This document shows, in pieces, positions 24,115 to 32,145 of a DNA stretch of 49,155 bases (position 1 is its first letter; each line of letters opens with the position of its first letter). The position numbers were made by a program, and so were the translations under genes. Under the pieces are notes generated by a model that was not told the DNA's origin, did no database searches, and saw only the letters and a program-made list of their open reading frames with translations. Source of the DNA: Oscillospiraceae bacterium (GTDB lineage Bacteria > Bacillota > Clostridia > Oscillospirales > Ruminococcaceae); the NCBI GenBank assembly GCA_028692035.1, contig JAQUYD010000013.1, positions 1-49,155 of the forward strand, read 5' to 3'.

Positions 24115-25578
24115 ATGAGTTTGATTTCCGTCAATCATCTGACCTTCGGATACGAAGGCAGCTATGATTTTGTTTTTGAGGATGTGTCCCTTTCCCTGGA
24201 CACAGATTGGAAATTGGGGTTTATTGGCCGAAACGGCCGGGGAAAAACCACGTTTCTGAAACTTTTGATGGGAGAACATCGGTATGCAGGCAGTATTTCG
24301 GCCAGCGTTGCTTTCGACTATTTCCCATTGACGCCGCCGGATCCGTCTGTGGATTCCCTTTCGGTGGTAAACGCCGTGTGTAAAGAGTATGCCTATTGGC
24401 AGCTGGTGCGGGAATTGTCGTTGCTGGCGGTGGAGGAGGAAGTGCTGTACCGGCCGTTTGAGACCCTCAGCCATGGGGAGAGGACCAAGGTGTTGCTGGC
24501 GGCGCTATTTCTGAACGAAAATCACTTTCTCTTGATTGACGAGCCCACGAATCACTTGGATGCGGCGGGGCGGCGGCTGTTGGGGGAGTATCTGGCAGGG
24601 AAAAAGGGCTTCATCCTGGTTTCCCATGACCGTGCATTTCTGGACCGGTGCGTCGACCATGTGTTGGCCATTAACCGGGCGGATATCCAGCTGCAGCGGG
24701 GAACCTTTTCTTCCTGGTGGGAGAACAAGTGCCGCCAGGACCAGCTGGAACTGGAACAAAACCGGCGGCTAAAAGGAGAAATCCGCAGGCTGGACCGGTC
24801 GGCGCGCCAAAAGGCCGATTGGTCGGCGCAGGTGGAAAAGTCCAAGGCAGGTGCGGCGGATAAGGGCCATGTGGGGCATATGGCCGCAAAAATGATGAAG
24901 CGCTCTAAGGCGGTAGAGGTGCGGCAGGCTAAAGCCGTGCAGGAAAAGGAAAAGCTTTTAAAAAATATCGAGAAAGTCGATTCCTTGGCTCTGCAACCCC
25001 TTTGGTATCACACCGATCCTTTGATCCGTATGGAGGAGGTAACCGTTTTCTACGGGGAAAAAAGGGCCTTCGGCCCGGCGAACCTCGCAGTCCGGCGGGG
25101 CGAGCGGATTGCGTTGCAGGGAAAAAACGGATGCGGCAAATCCACTTTGCTGCGTCTGATCCAGGGAGATCCCCTTTCGTTTACCGGCAGGCTGCAGATA
25201 CCCGGCGGGATTATCCTGTCTACCGTACCGCAGGATCCGTCTTTTTTGCAGGGGGATCTGCGGGATTTTGCCCGGGATAACGGTTTGGATGAGAGCTTAT
25301 TCAAGGCTATTTTGCGCAAGTTGGAGTTTTCCCGCGTTCAATTTGACAAGCGGATGGAATTTTTCAGCGCCGGGCAGAAGAAAAAAGTCCTGCTGGCTCG
25401 GAGCCTTTGCCAGCGCGCCCATCTGTATTTGTGGGACGAGCCGCTCAATTATGTCGACCTGTTTTCCCGTATGCAGATCGAACAGCTGATTTTGGAATAC
25501 GAGCCGACCCTTCTGTTCGTAGAGCATGACGCGGCCTTCACAGAAAAAATTGCCACTCGGACCATTGCGTTGGAATGA
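24115..25578 (+). CDS. ABC-F ribosomal protection protein, Lsa-like
   Basis: A 487-aa protein with two ABC ATPase domains and no membrane segment. Domain 1: Walker A GRNGRGKTTF at about 38-47, signature LSHGERTKVLL, Walker B LLIDEPTNHLD. The interdomain linker (about 205-290) is charged and helical, as in the arm that reaches the ribosomal peptidyl-transferase centre. Domain 2: GKNGCGKSTLL, the unusual signature FSAGQKKKVLL, YLWDEPLNYVD and FVEHDAAF. MSLISVNHLTF and YLWDEPLNYVDLFSRMQIE closely resemble Lsa-type proteins, which protect ribosomes from lincosamides, streptogramin A and pleuromutilins. GGGAGGA lies 7 nt before ATG 24115. The attenuator upstream supports drug-inducible expression; the spectrum is inferred. 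Confidence 0.9.
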   Translation: MSLISVNHLTFGYEGSYDFVFEDVSLSLDTDWKLGFIGRNGRGKTTFLKLLMGEHRYAGSISASVAFDYFPLTPPDPSVDSLSVVNAVCKEYAYWQLVRELSLLAVEEEVLYRPFETLSHGERTKVLLAALFLNENHFLLIDEPTNHLDAAGRRLLGEYLAGKKGFILVSHDRAFLDRCVDHVLAINRADIQLQRGTFSSWWENKCRQDQLELEQNRRLKGEIRRLDRSARQKADWSAQVEKSKAGAADKGHVGHMAAKMMKRSKAVEVRQAKAVQEKEKLLKNIEKVDSLALQPLWYHTDPLIRMEEVTVFYGEKRAFGPANLAVRRGERIALQGKNGCGKSTLLRLIQGDPLSFTGRLQIPGGIILSTVPQDPSFLQGDLRDFARDNGLDESLFKAILRKLEFSRVQFDKRMEFFSAGQKKKVLLARSLCQRAHLYLWDEPLNYVDLFSRMQIEQLILEYEPTLLFVEHDAAFTEKIATRTIALE

Positions 25579-25694
25579 GCCGTTGTGCCATGTCTTTGCA
25601 AGAGCGGCCCTTCCAATCGCGTTTTGCGGCGAGGACAGGCCCAGATACTGTTTTAGGCGGCGGATTCCATGTAAGGTCGCGCTGCTAAGCAGGC

Positions 25695-25732
25695 AAAAAA
25701 AGGATCAGCCATGAAAAGGCTGATCCTTTTTT
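25695..25732. terminator. Bidirectional terminator between ABC-F gene and membrane peptide gene
   Basis: AAAAAAAGGATCAGCC pairs with GGCTGATCCTTTTTT with a 7-nt loop; T-runs on both strands. The 115 bases between the ABC-F stop and this hairpin hold nothing I recognise. Confidence 0.9.
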
Positions 25733-25801
25733 GCACCTTTTTCGGTTGTTTCTGGGGCCGAAGGTTTTGTTCTTGGGCAGCAAACCGCCGCACCGTTCGA
25801 A

Positions 25802-25882
25802 TTAGTGGTTCGAGAGAAGAAAAATTACAACCAACACGCCAAGGACTAATAAAATCGGCCAAGCTTTTTCCCAAAGAGTCAT
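25802..25882 (-). CDS. 26-residue single-span membrane peptide
   Basis: A tiny gene with an excellent ribosome site: AGGAGGT, 8 nt, ATG 25882. The product begins MTLWEKAWP, continues as one hydrophobic helix (ILLVLGVLVVIFLL) and ends SNH. It has its own promoter (25929-25957) and terminator (25695-25732), making a transcript of about 230 nt. The size and build match type I toxin peptides or small regulatory membrane proteins. No antisense RNA promoter is obvious, so I do not call it a toxin. The in-frame extension upstream has no RBS. Confidence 0.65.
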   Translation of the reverse strand: MTLWEKAWPILLVLGVLVVIFLLSNH

Positions 25883-25928
25883 TTTGTCATACCTCCTGAA
25901 TGGTAAAATACAATAATTTATAAAGTAA

Positions 25929-25957
25929 ATTATACTGCGAATCACAAAAAATGTCCA
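25929..25957 (-). promoter_or_regulatory. Promoter of the small membrane peptide gene
   Basis: Minus strand TGGACA, a 17-nt spacer and TATAAT (perfect -10). The start is near 25922, about 40 nt before the ATG. Confidence 0.75.
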
Positions 25958-26035
25958 GATTATAAAAGCACGATCTGAAAACATTCTACATAATAGCTAA
26001 AAATCTTTTTTCTTTTTGGCAATAAAGAAAGGAAA

Positions 26036-26060
26036 GCCAGATGCAGTAGCTGCATCTGGC
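26036..26060 (-). terminator. Terminator of the aminotransferase gene
   Basis: GCCAGATGCAG-TAG-CTGCATCTGGC, an 11-bp perfect stem, followed on the minus strand by CTTTCCTTTCTTT. It lies about 100 nt after the gene; the space between holds nothing I recognise. Confidence 0.7.
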
Positions 26061-26164
26061 CAAAATCCTTTTTCAAACCAATTCGTGTTGAAAGCGGCGC
26101 TTATAGCAATTCCGCCATTTTTTACAGCGGTATTCCGCTTGCGACAGCCCCTGGAAACAGGATT

Positions 26165-27370
26165 TTATTTTTTGTTGAAAACGTATTGATCCAAACGCTC
26201 CATCATCTGCTCCACGTTTTGGCGCGGGCAAGCAAAGTTGATGCGCACATGGTGATCCGCGTGGAATGCACGGCCATCGCTGACCAGCACGCCGCACCAG
26301 GCCATATCATCCAGCATTTCGTCCATGGTTTTGCCGCTGGCTTCCAGCCATTCGGTGCAGTCCAGCAGGGCGACATAAGCGCCTTCATTGACAGAGAATT
26401 TTACGCCTTGGAAATGTCTCTTACAATAGTCCTCGCAGTATTGCATATTGCCGCGGATGTGAGCGCACAATTCGTCTACCCATTCGGCGCCGCCTTCGTA
26501 CCCGCCAATCAACGCATAGGTGGACATGATGTTATGGCTGTTATAATGGGAGAGCGACTCGGTGTGCAGGACTTTTTCCCGCAGATCGTCGCGATAAATG
26601 ATGTGGTAAGAACCGACCAGACCCGCCAGGTTAAAGGTTTTGGAAGGCGCATAAAACGCGCAGGTGATGCGTTTTGCCAAATCGGACACCGACTGGGTGG
26701 GAATATGCTTTTTGCCTTCGCCAATGATAAAGTCCGCCCAGATCTCGTCGGAAATGACGGTAACGCCATATTTGGCCATCAGGTCGATGTAATCGCTGAT
26801 CTCCTCCTTGGTCCAAACGCGCCCAGTGGGGTTATGGGGGTTACAGAAGATCGCCACGTGGATTCCCTTTTCCTGGATTTTTTTCTCCATATCCTCAAAA
26901 TCCATACGGTAAACGCCGTTTTCATCCTGCTTTAACGGGGAGGAAACGATATCCATCTCGTTGTTTTTCAGTACGCCGGTAAACCCAACATAAGTGGGGG
27001 AGTGAACCAAGATCGGGTCGCCAGGATTGGTCAGCGTGTGCATGACAGCGGCAACGCCGCCGAGCACGCCGTTTTCATAACCGATATGTTCTTTCTTCAG
27101 GCCAGTAACGCCAAAGCGCTCTTTCTGCCATTTGAAAATCGCGTTGTAGTAACGGTCCGGATCGCCGTAATAACCAAACAGCGGATGGTTCAAACGCTCC
27201 TGCATAGCCTCTGTGACCGACGGAGCGGTGGCAAAATCCATATCCGCGACCCACATGGGGAGAGGCGTAAAACTGGGATCTGTCTTGCGTGGCGCCATGG
27301 GATTCATGTCCCATTTGATCGCATTGTGGCCGGCGCGTTCCCAAACCTTGTCAAAATCATATTTACCCAT
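26165..27370 (-). CDS. PatB/MalY-type aminotransferase (cystathionine beta-lyase-like)
   Basis: A fold-type I PLP enzyme of 401 aa. It has PMWVADMDFATAPSV (class signature), YENGVLGGV, NPHNPTGRVWTKEE, VISDEIWADF, the PLP lysine in YAPSKTFNLAGL, and substrate-carboxylate Arg in HVRINFACPR. PatB/MalY proteins cleave cystathionine or cysteine C-S bonds, giving homocysteine or sulfide plus pyruvate. ATG 27370 (MGKYDFDKVW) fits the family N terminus, though the nearest AAAGG is about 15 nt upstream; a TTG five codons earlier is the alternative. The promoter is at 27432-27460. It stands alone between two terminators. Confidence 0.9.
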   Translation of the reverse strand: MGKYDFDKVWERAGHNAIKWDMNPMAPRKTDPSFTPLPMWVADMDFATAPSVTEAMQERLNHPLFGYYGDPDRYYNAIFKWQKERFGVTGLKKEHIGYENGVLGGVAAVMHTLTNPGDPILVHSPTYVGFTGVLKNNEMDIVSSPLKQDENGVYRMDFEDMEKKIQEKGIHVAIFCNPHNPTGRVWTKEEISDYIDLMAKYGVTVISDEIWADFIIGEGKKHIPTQSVSDLAKRITCAFYAPSKTFNLAGLVGSYHIIYRDDLREKVLHTESLSHYNSHNIMSTYALIGGYEGGAEWVDELCAHIRGNMQYCEDYCKRHFQGVKFSVNEGAYVALLDCTEWLEASGKTMDEMLDDMAWCGVLVSDGRAFHADHHVRINFACPRQNVEQMMERLDQYVFNKK

Positions 27371-27431
27371 TTGTAATTGACACAACCTTTCATGATAAAT
27401 AGAAACTTTTTCTCTACATAAACTAACTTAA

Positions 27432-27460
27432 ATAGTATCAGATCTCACATCTTTTGTAAA
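27432..27460 (-). promoter_or_regulatory. Promoter of the aminotransferase gene
   Basis: Minus strand TTTACA, a 17-nt spacer and TACTAT, about 60 nt upstream of the start codon. Confidence 0.65.
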
Positions 27461-27584
27461 GAAATCCTTGTCCGAATTGACAAAAATATGAATTGAACCA
27501 GTTTGTATCAGTACAATTTGCCTAAAAGATGTTTGGCTGAACCAAGAATTTGTCGGGTGCCATACAGTCTCAAAACTATTTAAA

Positions 27585-27613
27585 ATGCATAAAAAAAGCC
27601 TTTTTTTATGCAT
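27585..27613. repeat. AT-rich 13-bp inverted repeat
   Basis: ATGCATAAAAAAA-GCC-TTTTTTTATGCAT, a perfect dyad between two divergent promoters. It could be a DNA-binding site or a weak bidirectional terminator; no T-run follows beyond the stem. The rest of 27461-27648 shows nothing else. Confidence 0.6.
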
Positions 27614-27648
27614 CTGATCTGTTTTTTTTCTGATTTTACGCAAAATGG

Positions 27649-27678
27649 TTGACAAAAGGCATTTCCATTTGCTATACT
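27649..27678 (+). promoter_or_regulatory. Promoter of the lysine-riboswitch transcript
   Basis: TTGACA, an 18-nt spacer and TATACT. The start is predicted near 27685, directly before the riboswitch. Confidence 0.85.
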
Positions 27679-27685
27679 CAGCACA

Positions 27686-27906
27686 AAGTTGATAGAGGCG
27701 CAGTGATAAGAGTACCCGGCGGAGAAGACATTCCGTGATGCCGGGGAAAGGGTCAGCTGCCGAAACGGGTTTTCAGGTATGGAAGTCCGTTGGGCTCAAT
27801 GTGAAAATCATTGGGACTCCTGCTTCCGGAATACCGGCGGCAGAGGCGCTATTGCATACTTCTTTCCGGATTCGGAAGGCTGTATCGATGCGGTACAGCC
27901 TTTTTT
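27686..27906 (+). ncRNA. Lysine riboswitch (L-box) with terminator
   Basis: The conserved L-box blocks appear in order: GATAGAGGCGC, AAGAGTA, GGGGAAAGGG, GCCGAAA, then the P4/P5 region and the closing GCGCTAT that pairs back to the 5' end (P1). The expression platform is AAGGCTGTA/TACAGCC followed by T6 (27876-27906). Lysine binding should favour the terminator and so repress the downstream NhaC-type transporter. Confidence 0.92.
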
Positions 27907-27921
27907 AATGGCTGCACCGTA

Positions 27922-27957
27922 AAAAACGCCCGTCAACCCAGGTTGGCGGGCGTTTTT
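27922..27957 (+). terminator. Second terminator after the lysine riboswitch
   Basis: AAAAACGCCCGTCAAC pairs with GTTGGCGGGCGTTTTT, a strong GC-rich stem ending in T5, 15 nt after the riboswitch terminator and before the gene. Confidence 0.85.
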
Positions 27958-27961
27958 GTGT

Positions 27962-27989
27962 CTCCTATCATAGATGAAAGGAGTTTTTT
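27962..27989 (+). promoter_or_regulatory. RBS-sequestering hairpin before the NhaC-type gene
   Basis: CTCCTATCAT pairs with ATGAAAGGAG with one A-A mismatch, so the Shine-Dalgarno AAAGGAG is in the 3' arm. T6 follows. It could reduce translation or act as a third weak terminator. Confidence 0.55.
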
Positions 27990-27991
27990 GA

Positions 27992-29566
27992 ATGGAATCT
28001 GTATCTGTTGGGCTTTGGTCGGTGCTGCCGCCGTTGGTGGCGATTGTATTAGCGTTGCTTACCAAAGAAGTGATCTTTTCCCTGGCCTGCGGCATCTTTT
28101 CCGGCGCCGTGATCTATGCTGTGGCGGCAAATCTCGGCGTCGTAGGCGTCTTTTCCAGCGTTTCTGACCTGATGATTGCCAAGATGGGCGGGAACGCGTC
28201 GCTGCTTTTATTTGTTGTGCTGTTAGGCGCCCTGGTCGCGGTGATTACCAAGGCGGGCGGGTCGGCGGCATATGGCGGATGGGCCGCGGGCAAGCTTCGG
28301 TCCGGTACCGGTGCGCAGTTGGCAACCGGTTTTCTGGGCTGCTTGATCTTCATCGACGACTATTTTAACTGCTTTACCGTTGGCACTGTCATGCGGCCGG
28401 TGACCGATAAGCACAAAATTTCGCGGGAAAAGCTGGCCTATCTGATTGACGCGACCGCCGCGCCTATCTGCATCATTGCCCCCATTTCCTCCTGGGCGGC
28501 TTCGGTCATTTCCTATTATCCGACCGATGGCGGCATGACCGGTATGCAGGCATTTTTGCAGGCGATTCCCATGAATTTGTACGCGATTTTAAGTATCGTC
28601 ATGGTCTTTTGGATGTGCGTGCGCAAAAAAGGCGATTTCGGCCCGATGGCGGCGGCTCAACGCCGTGCGATGGAGCGGGACGCTGAGGCCCCCCAGGAAC
28701 GCCAGGCTGACGATACGCCGTCTGCCAAAGGCCGGGTGTGGGATCTGGTGATCCCGATTGCGGCGCTGATTGTCTTTTCGGTTCTTTCGATGCTGTATTA
28801 CGGCGGCTACTGGAATGGCGAGGGCTTGAGCCTGTTTGACGCGTTCGGCGCTACCGACGCGGGAACGGCCCTGGCAATGGCAAGCCTAATTTCCCTGATC
28901 GTTGCCTTTTTGCTTTTTGTGCCCCGCAAGCTCTTGAGTTTCCAGGAGTTTTTCCAGGGCATTGTCAGTGGCATCCAAACCATGGTGCCGGCTTGCGTGA
29001 TCCTGACCCTGGCCTGGACCATCAGCGGCGTTTGCCGCGACCTGCTTTCCACCGGCGACTATGTGGCGGGGGCTGTTGCGGCGTCCCATATGCCGGTGAT
29101 GTTGATCCCGGTTATCATGTTTATTGTCTCGGCTCTGCTTTCCTTTGCTACCGGCACCTCCTGGGGGACCTTCGGCATCCTGATCCCCATCATTGTTTCC
29201 GTCTGCGAGGTGGCGGCCCCGGAGCTGACGGTCACGGCCCTCTCGGCGATTTTGGCGGGCTCCGTGTTTGGGGATCATTGCTCCCCGATTTCGGATACGA
29301 CCATTATGTCCTCTACCGGCGCGGGATGCGTCCACATCGACCATGTTTCGACCCAGCTGCCCTATGCGCTTACGGTCGCGCTGGTGAGCGCCGTGGGATA
29401 TTTGGTCGCCGGCTTCTCAGCGCGGCTCGGTTTTGGCGTGAGCCTGCTGCTCACCGATGCGGTTTCTCTGATCCTGCTGGTAGCTGTGCTGTTGGTTCTG
29501 CCAAAGGTCTGGACCGGCGAAAAAAGAACAGATCGAACCCCCGCTACCGCGACGGCCCAAAAATAA
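27992..29566 (+). CDS. NhaC-family antiporter, likely lysine transporter (LysW-like)
   Basis: A 524-aa membrane protein with about 11-12 helices, of the NhaC superfamily: AIVLALLTKEVIFSLACGI at the start, CLIFIDDYFNCFTVGTVMRPVTD, APISSWAASVISY and FATGTSWGTFGILIPI are conserved core segments, with ILAGSVFGDHCSPISDTTIM as the signature. Comparative genomics has assigned lysine-riboswitch-linked NhaC proteins as lysine transporters, and this one follows an L-box directly. The transport direction, import or amino-acid/H+ or Na+ exchange, is inferred. ATG 27992 lies 8 nt after AAAGGAG. It converges on a paralog across a 19-bp-stem terminator. Confidence 0.88.
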   Translation: MESVSVGLWSVLPPLVAIVLALLTKEVIFSLACGIFSGAVIYAVAANLGVVGVFSSVSDLMIAKMGGNASLLLFVVLLGALVAVITKAGGSAAYGGWAAGKLRSGTGAQLATGFLGCLIFIDDYFNCFTVGTVMRPVTDKHKISREKLAYLIDATAAPICIIAPISSWAASVISYYPTDGGMTGMQAFLQAIPMNLYAILSIVMVFWMCVRKKGDFGPMAAAQRRAMERDAEAPQERQADDTPSAKGRVWDLVIPIAALIVFSVLSMLYYGGYWNGEGLSLFDAFGATDAGTALAMASLISLIVAFLLFVPRKLLSFQEFFQGIVSGIQTMVPACVILTLAWTISGVCRDLLSTGDYVAGAVAASHMPVMLIPVIMFIVSALLSFATGTSWGTFGILIPIIVSVCEVAAPELTVTALSAILAGSVFGDHCSPISDTTIMSSTGAGCVHIDHVSTQLPYALTVALVSAVGYLVAGFSARLGFGVSLLLTDAVSLILLVAVLLVLPKVWTGEKRTDRTPATATAQK

Positions 29567-29580
29567 AATTGGTGCTTTGA

Positions 29581-29621
29581 AACAAGAAAGGGCCCGGCTA
29601 AAAGCCGGGCCCTTTCTTGTT
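29581..29621. terminator. Bidirectional terminator between the two NhaC genes
   Basis: A perfect 19-bp stem (AACAAGAAAGGGCCCGGCT / AGCCGGGCCCTTTCTTGTT) with an AAA loop. It serves both convergent genes. Confidence 0.9.
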
Positions 29622-29626
29622 CGCTT

Positions 29627-31204
29627 TTACAGTTGGACGGAATCGAGATCTGCCGTTTCCACAGCCCCATCGCCAGAGCCGGGGAATACCCGCGGAAGGA
29701 TGAGCAGGGCGCCGGTCAGCAGCAGGAAGAAAACGCCCAAGGACAAGGGTAGGTAGACTTCATATCCCAAGCCGACGGTAAAGCCCGCTACCAGATAGGC
29801 GACCACCGCGCAGGAAGCGACGGTCAGCGCATAAGGGATTTGGGTGACCACATGGCGCATCAGCTCGCATCCGGACGAGGTGGAGGAGAGGATGACTACA
29901 TCGGAGATGGGGGAAACCTGGTCGCCAAACACTGACCCCGCCAGGACAGCGGATAGGGACAGGACCGCCATTTCGGGGGCTAGCGCTTCGCAGATTGTGA
30001 CCACGATGGGGATCAGGATGCCGAAGGTGCCCCAGGAGGTGCCGGTGGCGAAAGCCAGCAGCCCGGCGATGATCATGGCGATGGCTGGCAGCAGATGAAT
30101 CGGGATGCCGGATTCGCGGACGATCCGGGCTACATAGTCGCCGGTGCCCAGATAGTCCCGGCAGACGCTGCTGATGCTCCAGGCCAGGGTCAGGATGACG
30201 CTGGCGCCGACCATGGATTTGACGCCGTCGTTAAAAGCTTTGAAAAATTCGGACATGGGCATGATCTTTCGGGGGATGAACAGGAAAAACGCTACGATTA
30301 GCGCCCCCGCGCCGCCCAATGCCAGAGCAGTGGGTGCGTCGGTAGCGCCGAATGCCTGGACAAGATTGGAATTTTCATTCCAATAGCCGCCGACATAGAG
30401 CATGGCCAGCACTGAAAAGATGAGCAGCGCCGCGATGGGAATGGCCAGATCCCACACGCGGCCCTTGGAGGAAACCTCCATCCTGGTGATTTCGTTTTCC
30501 GTTTCCGCCGTATCATGGACCCCCTCGCGCCGGGCCCTGCGTTCCGCCTCGGCCATCGGGCCGAAATCCCCTTTTTTTCGCACGCACATCCAAAAGACCA
30601 TAAAAATGGTGCCAAGGGCGTAAAAATTCAGCGGCGCGGCGTGTAAAAACGCCTGCATTCCGGTGAGCCCGCCGCCCTGTGGGATGTAGGACATGACTGA
30701 AGCTGCCCAGGAGGAAATCGGCGCCAGAATCGCCATGGCGGCAGCCATCATATCCACGATGTAGGATAGCTTTTCCCGGGAGATGTTGAACCGGTCGGTC
30801 ACCGGCCGCATAACGGTGCCGCTGGTAATGCAGTTAAAATAGTCGTCCAGAAACAGGCAGGCAGAAAAGCTCGCAGTGGCGGTTAGCGCCGCCCGCCGGC
30901 TTTTAAAGCGGCCCCTCGCCCAGGCAGCATAGGCGTTGGAACCGCCCGCTTTGGTAATCACCGCGACCAAACCGCCCAGTAGGGCTAAAAAGACGATCAT
31001 AGCGATATTTTCGCCGAGCTTTGCGATCATAATGTCCACCGTGGTGGAAAAACACTGGATCAGGCTAAGTTGATTGCACAGAACGTAGATGATTGTGCCA
31101 GATAAAATGCCGCAGACCAGTGAAAAGATGACCTCTTTGGTCACAACCGCCAAAAGAATCGCCACGATCGGGGGGACGATGGACCAAACACCCACATCCT
31201 GCAC
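29627..31204 (-). CDS. NhaC-family antiporter (paralog without riboswitch)
   Basis: A 525-aa paralog of the convergent gene, with the same core motifs (VVTKEVIFSLVCGI, CLFLDDYFNCITSGTVMRPVTD, APISSWAASVMSY, FATGTSWGTFGILIPI, VLAGSVFGDQVSPISDVVIL). Start GTG 31204 (MQDVGVWS) follows AGGAGGA. The leader is only about 50 nt and holds no lysine riboswitch, so this copy is regulated differently and may carry another substrate (Na+/H+ or malate/lactate-type exchange is known in the family). HCSPISDTT in the partner versus QVSPISDVV here are differences in the signature loop that might bear on specificity. Confidence 0.88.
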   Translation of the reverse strand: MQDVGVWSIVPPIVAILLAVVTKEVIFSLVCGILSGTIIYVLCNQLSLIQCFSTTVDIMIAKLGENIAMIVFLALLGGLVAVITKAGGSNAYAAWARGRFKSRRAALTATASFSACLFLDDYFNCITSGTVMRPVTDRFNISREKLSYIVDMMAAAMAILAPISSWAASVMSYIPQGGGLTGMQAFLHAAPLNFYALGTIFMVFWMCVRKKGDFGPMAEAERRARREGVHDTAETENEITRMEVSSKGRVWDLAIPIAALLIFSVLAMLYVGGYWNENSNLVQAFGATDAPTALALGGAGALIVAFFLFIPRKIMPMSEFFKAFNDGVKSMVGASVILTLAWSISSVCRDYLGTGDYVARIVRESGIPIHLLPAIAMIIAGLLAFATGTSWGTFGILIPIVVTICEALAPEMAVLSLSAVLAGSVFGDQVSPISDVVILSSTSSGCELMRHVVTQIPYALTVASCAVVAYLVAGFTVGLGYEVYLPLSLGVFFLLLTGALLILPRVFPGSGDGAVETADLDSVQL

Positions 31205-31257
31205 AGAAATTCCTCCTCTAAAACGGGTTGATGCGCCTGTAAAATGAAAGCAGGAAG

Positions 31258-31286
31258 ATTATAACATTATAGAATGACTTTGTAAA
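31258..31286 (-). promoter_or_regulatory. Promoter of the second NhaC gene
   Basis: Minus strand TTTACA, a 17-nt spacer and TATAAT. Confidence 0.8.
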
Positions 31287-31585
31287 CAGAGGTTTGCAGG
31301 AAAAAATTCATTTTTCGAGTGGTGTTATTCCGAATCCTGAAAAAAACAGGATATGTCTGGAGCGATTTCAAGGGCCGGACAGTTTTTGCTCACAGGGAAA
31401 AGAAAAACAAAATTTAGATAGTTTCGGATCGCGGTTCCCCGTATTTTTAGGAGTTTTCCATAAATCTTAGCGATTTTTTAGCAAAAAAAGGTTTTCAGGA
31501 AGAAAAATCCAAATCTTCGATTTTATTTACCATTTGTTCATAAAAAGTGCGGATCATTTGCATATTTTGTTGTGAATCTTTGTCC
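31287..31585. other. Intergenic region without recognised gene
   Basis: This AT-rich stretch separates divergent promoters of the NhaC gene and the antiporter operon. It has a small hairpin ATCCTG-A7-CAGGAT near 31335-31353 and several A/T tracts. I see no coding frame with an RBS and no riboswitch class I recognise. Confidence 0.6.
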
Positions 31586-31614
31586 TTGTTACTTTTTGGG
31601 GCTTATGATATAAT
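31586..31614 (+). promoter_or_regulatory. Promoter of the Mrp/Mbh-like antiporter operon
   Basis: TTGTTA, a 17-nt spacer and a perfect TATAAT. The leader (about 65 nt) includes the palindrome AAATAACGTTATTT at 31662-31675, a possible operator or small hairpin. Confidence 0.75.
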
Positions 31615-31686
31615 AATTTGGGTTTCTTCCGACGATCTTTTAAATAGGTATATCGATCGGAAAATAACGTTATTTGAGGTGATCGA

Positions 31687-32145
31687 ATGTTTGTCTTGCT
31701 ATTTGCCCTCTGGATTTTGTTTAACGGAAAGGTCACGCTGGAGATCTGCCTGTTTGGGATTGTCATCTCCGGGGCGATTTATCTGTTTGCAGTCAAAATG
31801 TTGGATTACGACCCGAAAAAGGAACTGCGGGTTTTGAAAAAGCTAGGGGGGACCCTGCATTTTCTGCTGGTGCTCCTGCGGGACATCATCAAGGCCAGTT
31901 TCCATGTGATCGGCGTTATTCTTTCCCCGAAAAAGGAAATTGATCCGAAGCTGGTGTTTTTCTATACCGACCTACGCACGGATACCGGGCGGGTGGGCCT
32001 GGCCAACGCCATCACCCTGACTCCTGGCACCATCACCGTATTTTGCGAGCACGAACTGTTCTGCGTCCACGCGCTGGATACGGCCAGCCAGGCGGATGTG
32101 GACGAATCCCAATTTATGCATTTGCTGAAAAAACTGGAGGATTAA
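31687..32145 (+). CDS. mnhE: Mrp antiporter subunit E (MnhE/MrpE)
   Basis: A 152-aa protein with two N-terminal transmembrane helices, then a cytoplasmic domain with LANAITLTPGTITV, the hallmark of MrpE/MnhE. It is a small structural subunit of the multisubunit cation/proton antiporter. RBS GAGGTGAT precedes ATG. As first gene of the ten-gene operon it sets the E-F-G order, different from the classical ABCDEFG. Confidence 0.92.
   Translation: MFVLLFALWILFNGKVTLEICLFGIVISGAIYLFAVKMLDYDPKKELRVLKKLGGTLHFLLVLLRDIIKASFHVIGVILSPKKEIDPKLVFFYTDLRTDTGRVGLANAITLTPGTITVFCEHELFCVHALDTASQADVDESQFMHLLKKLED

Noticed and set aside
31287-31585. Possible sodium or c-di-AMP riboswitch before the antiporter operon
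   Set aside because: The region lies upstream of the operon promoter and no conserved riboswitch motif could be matched.
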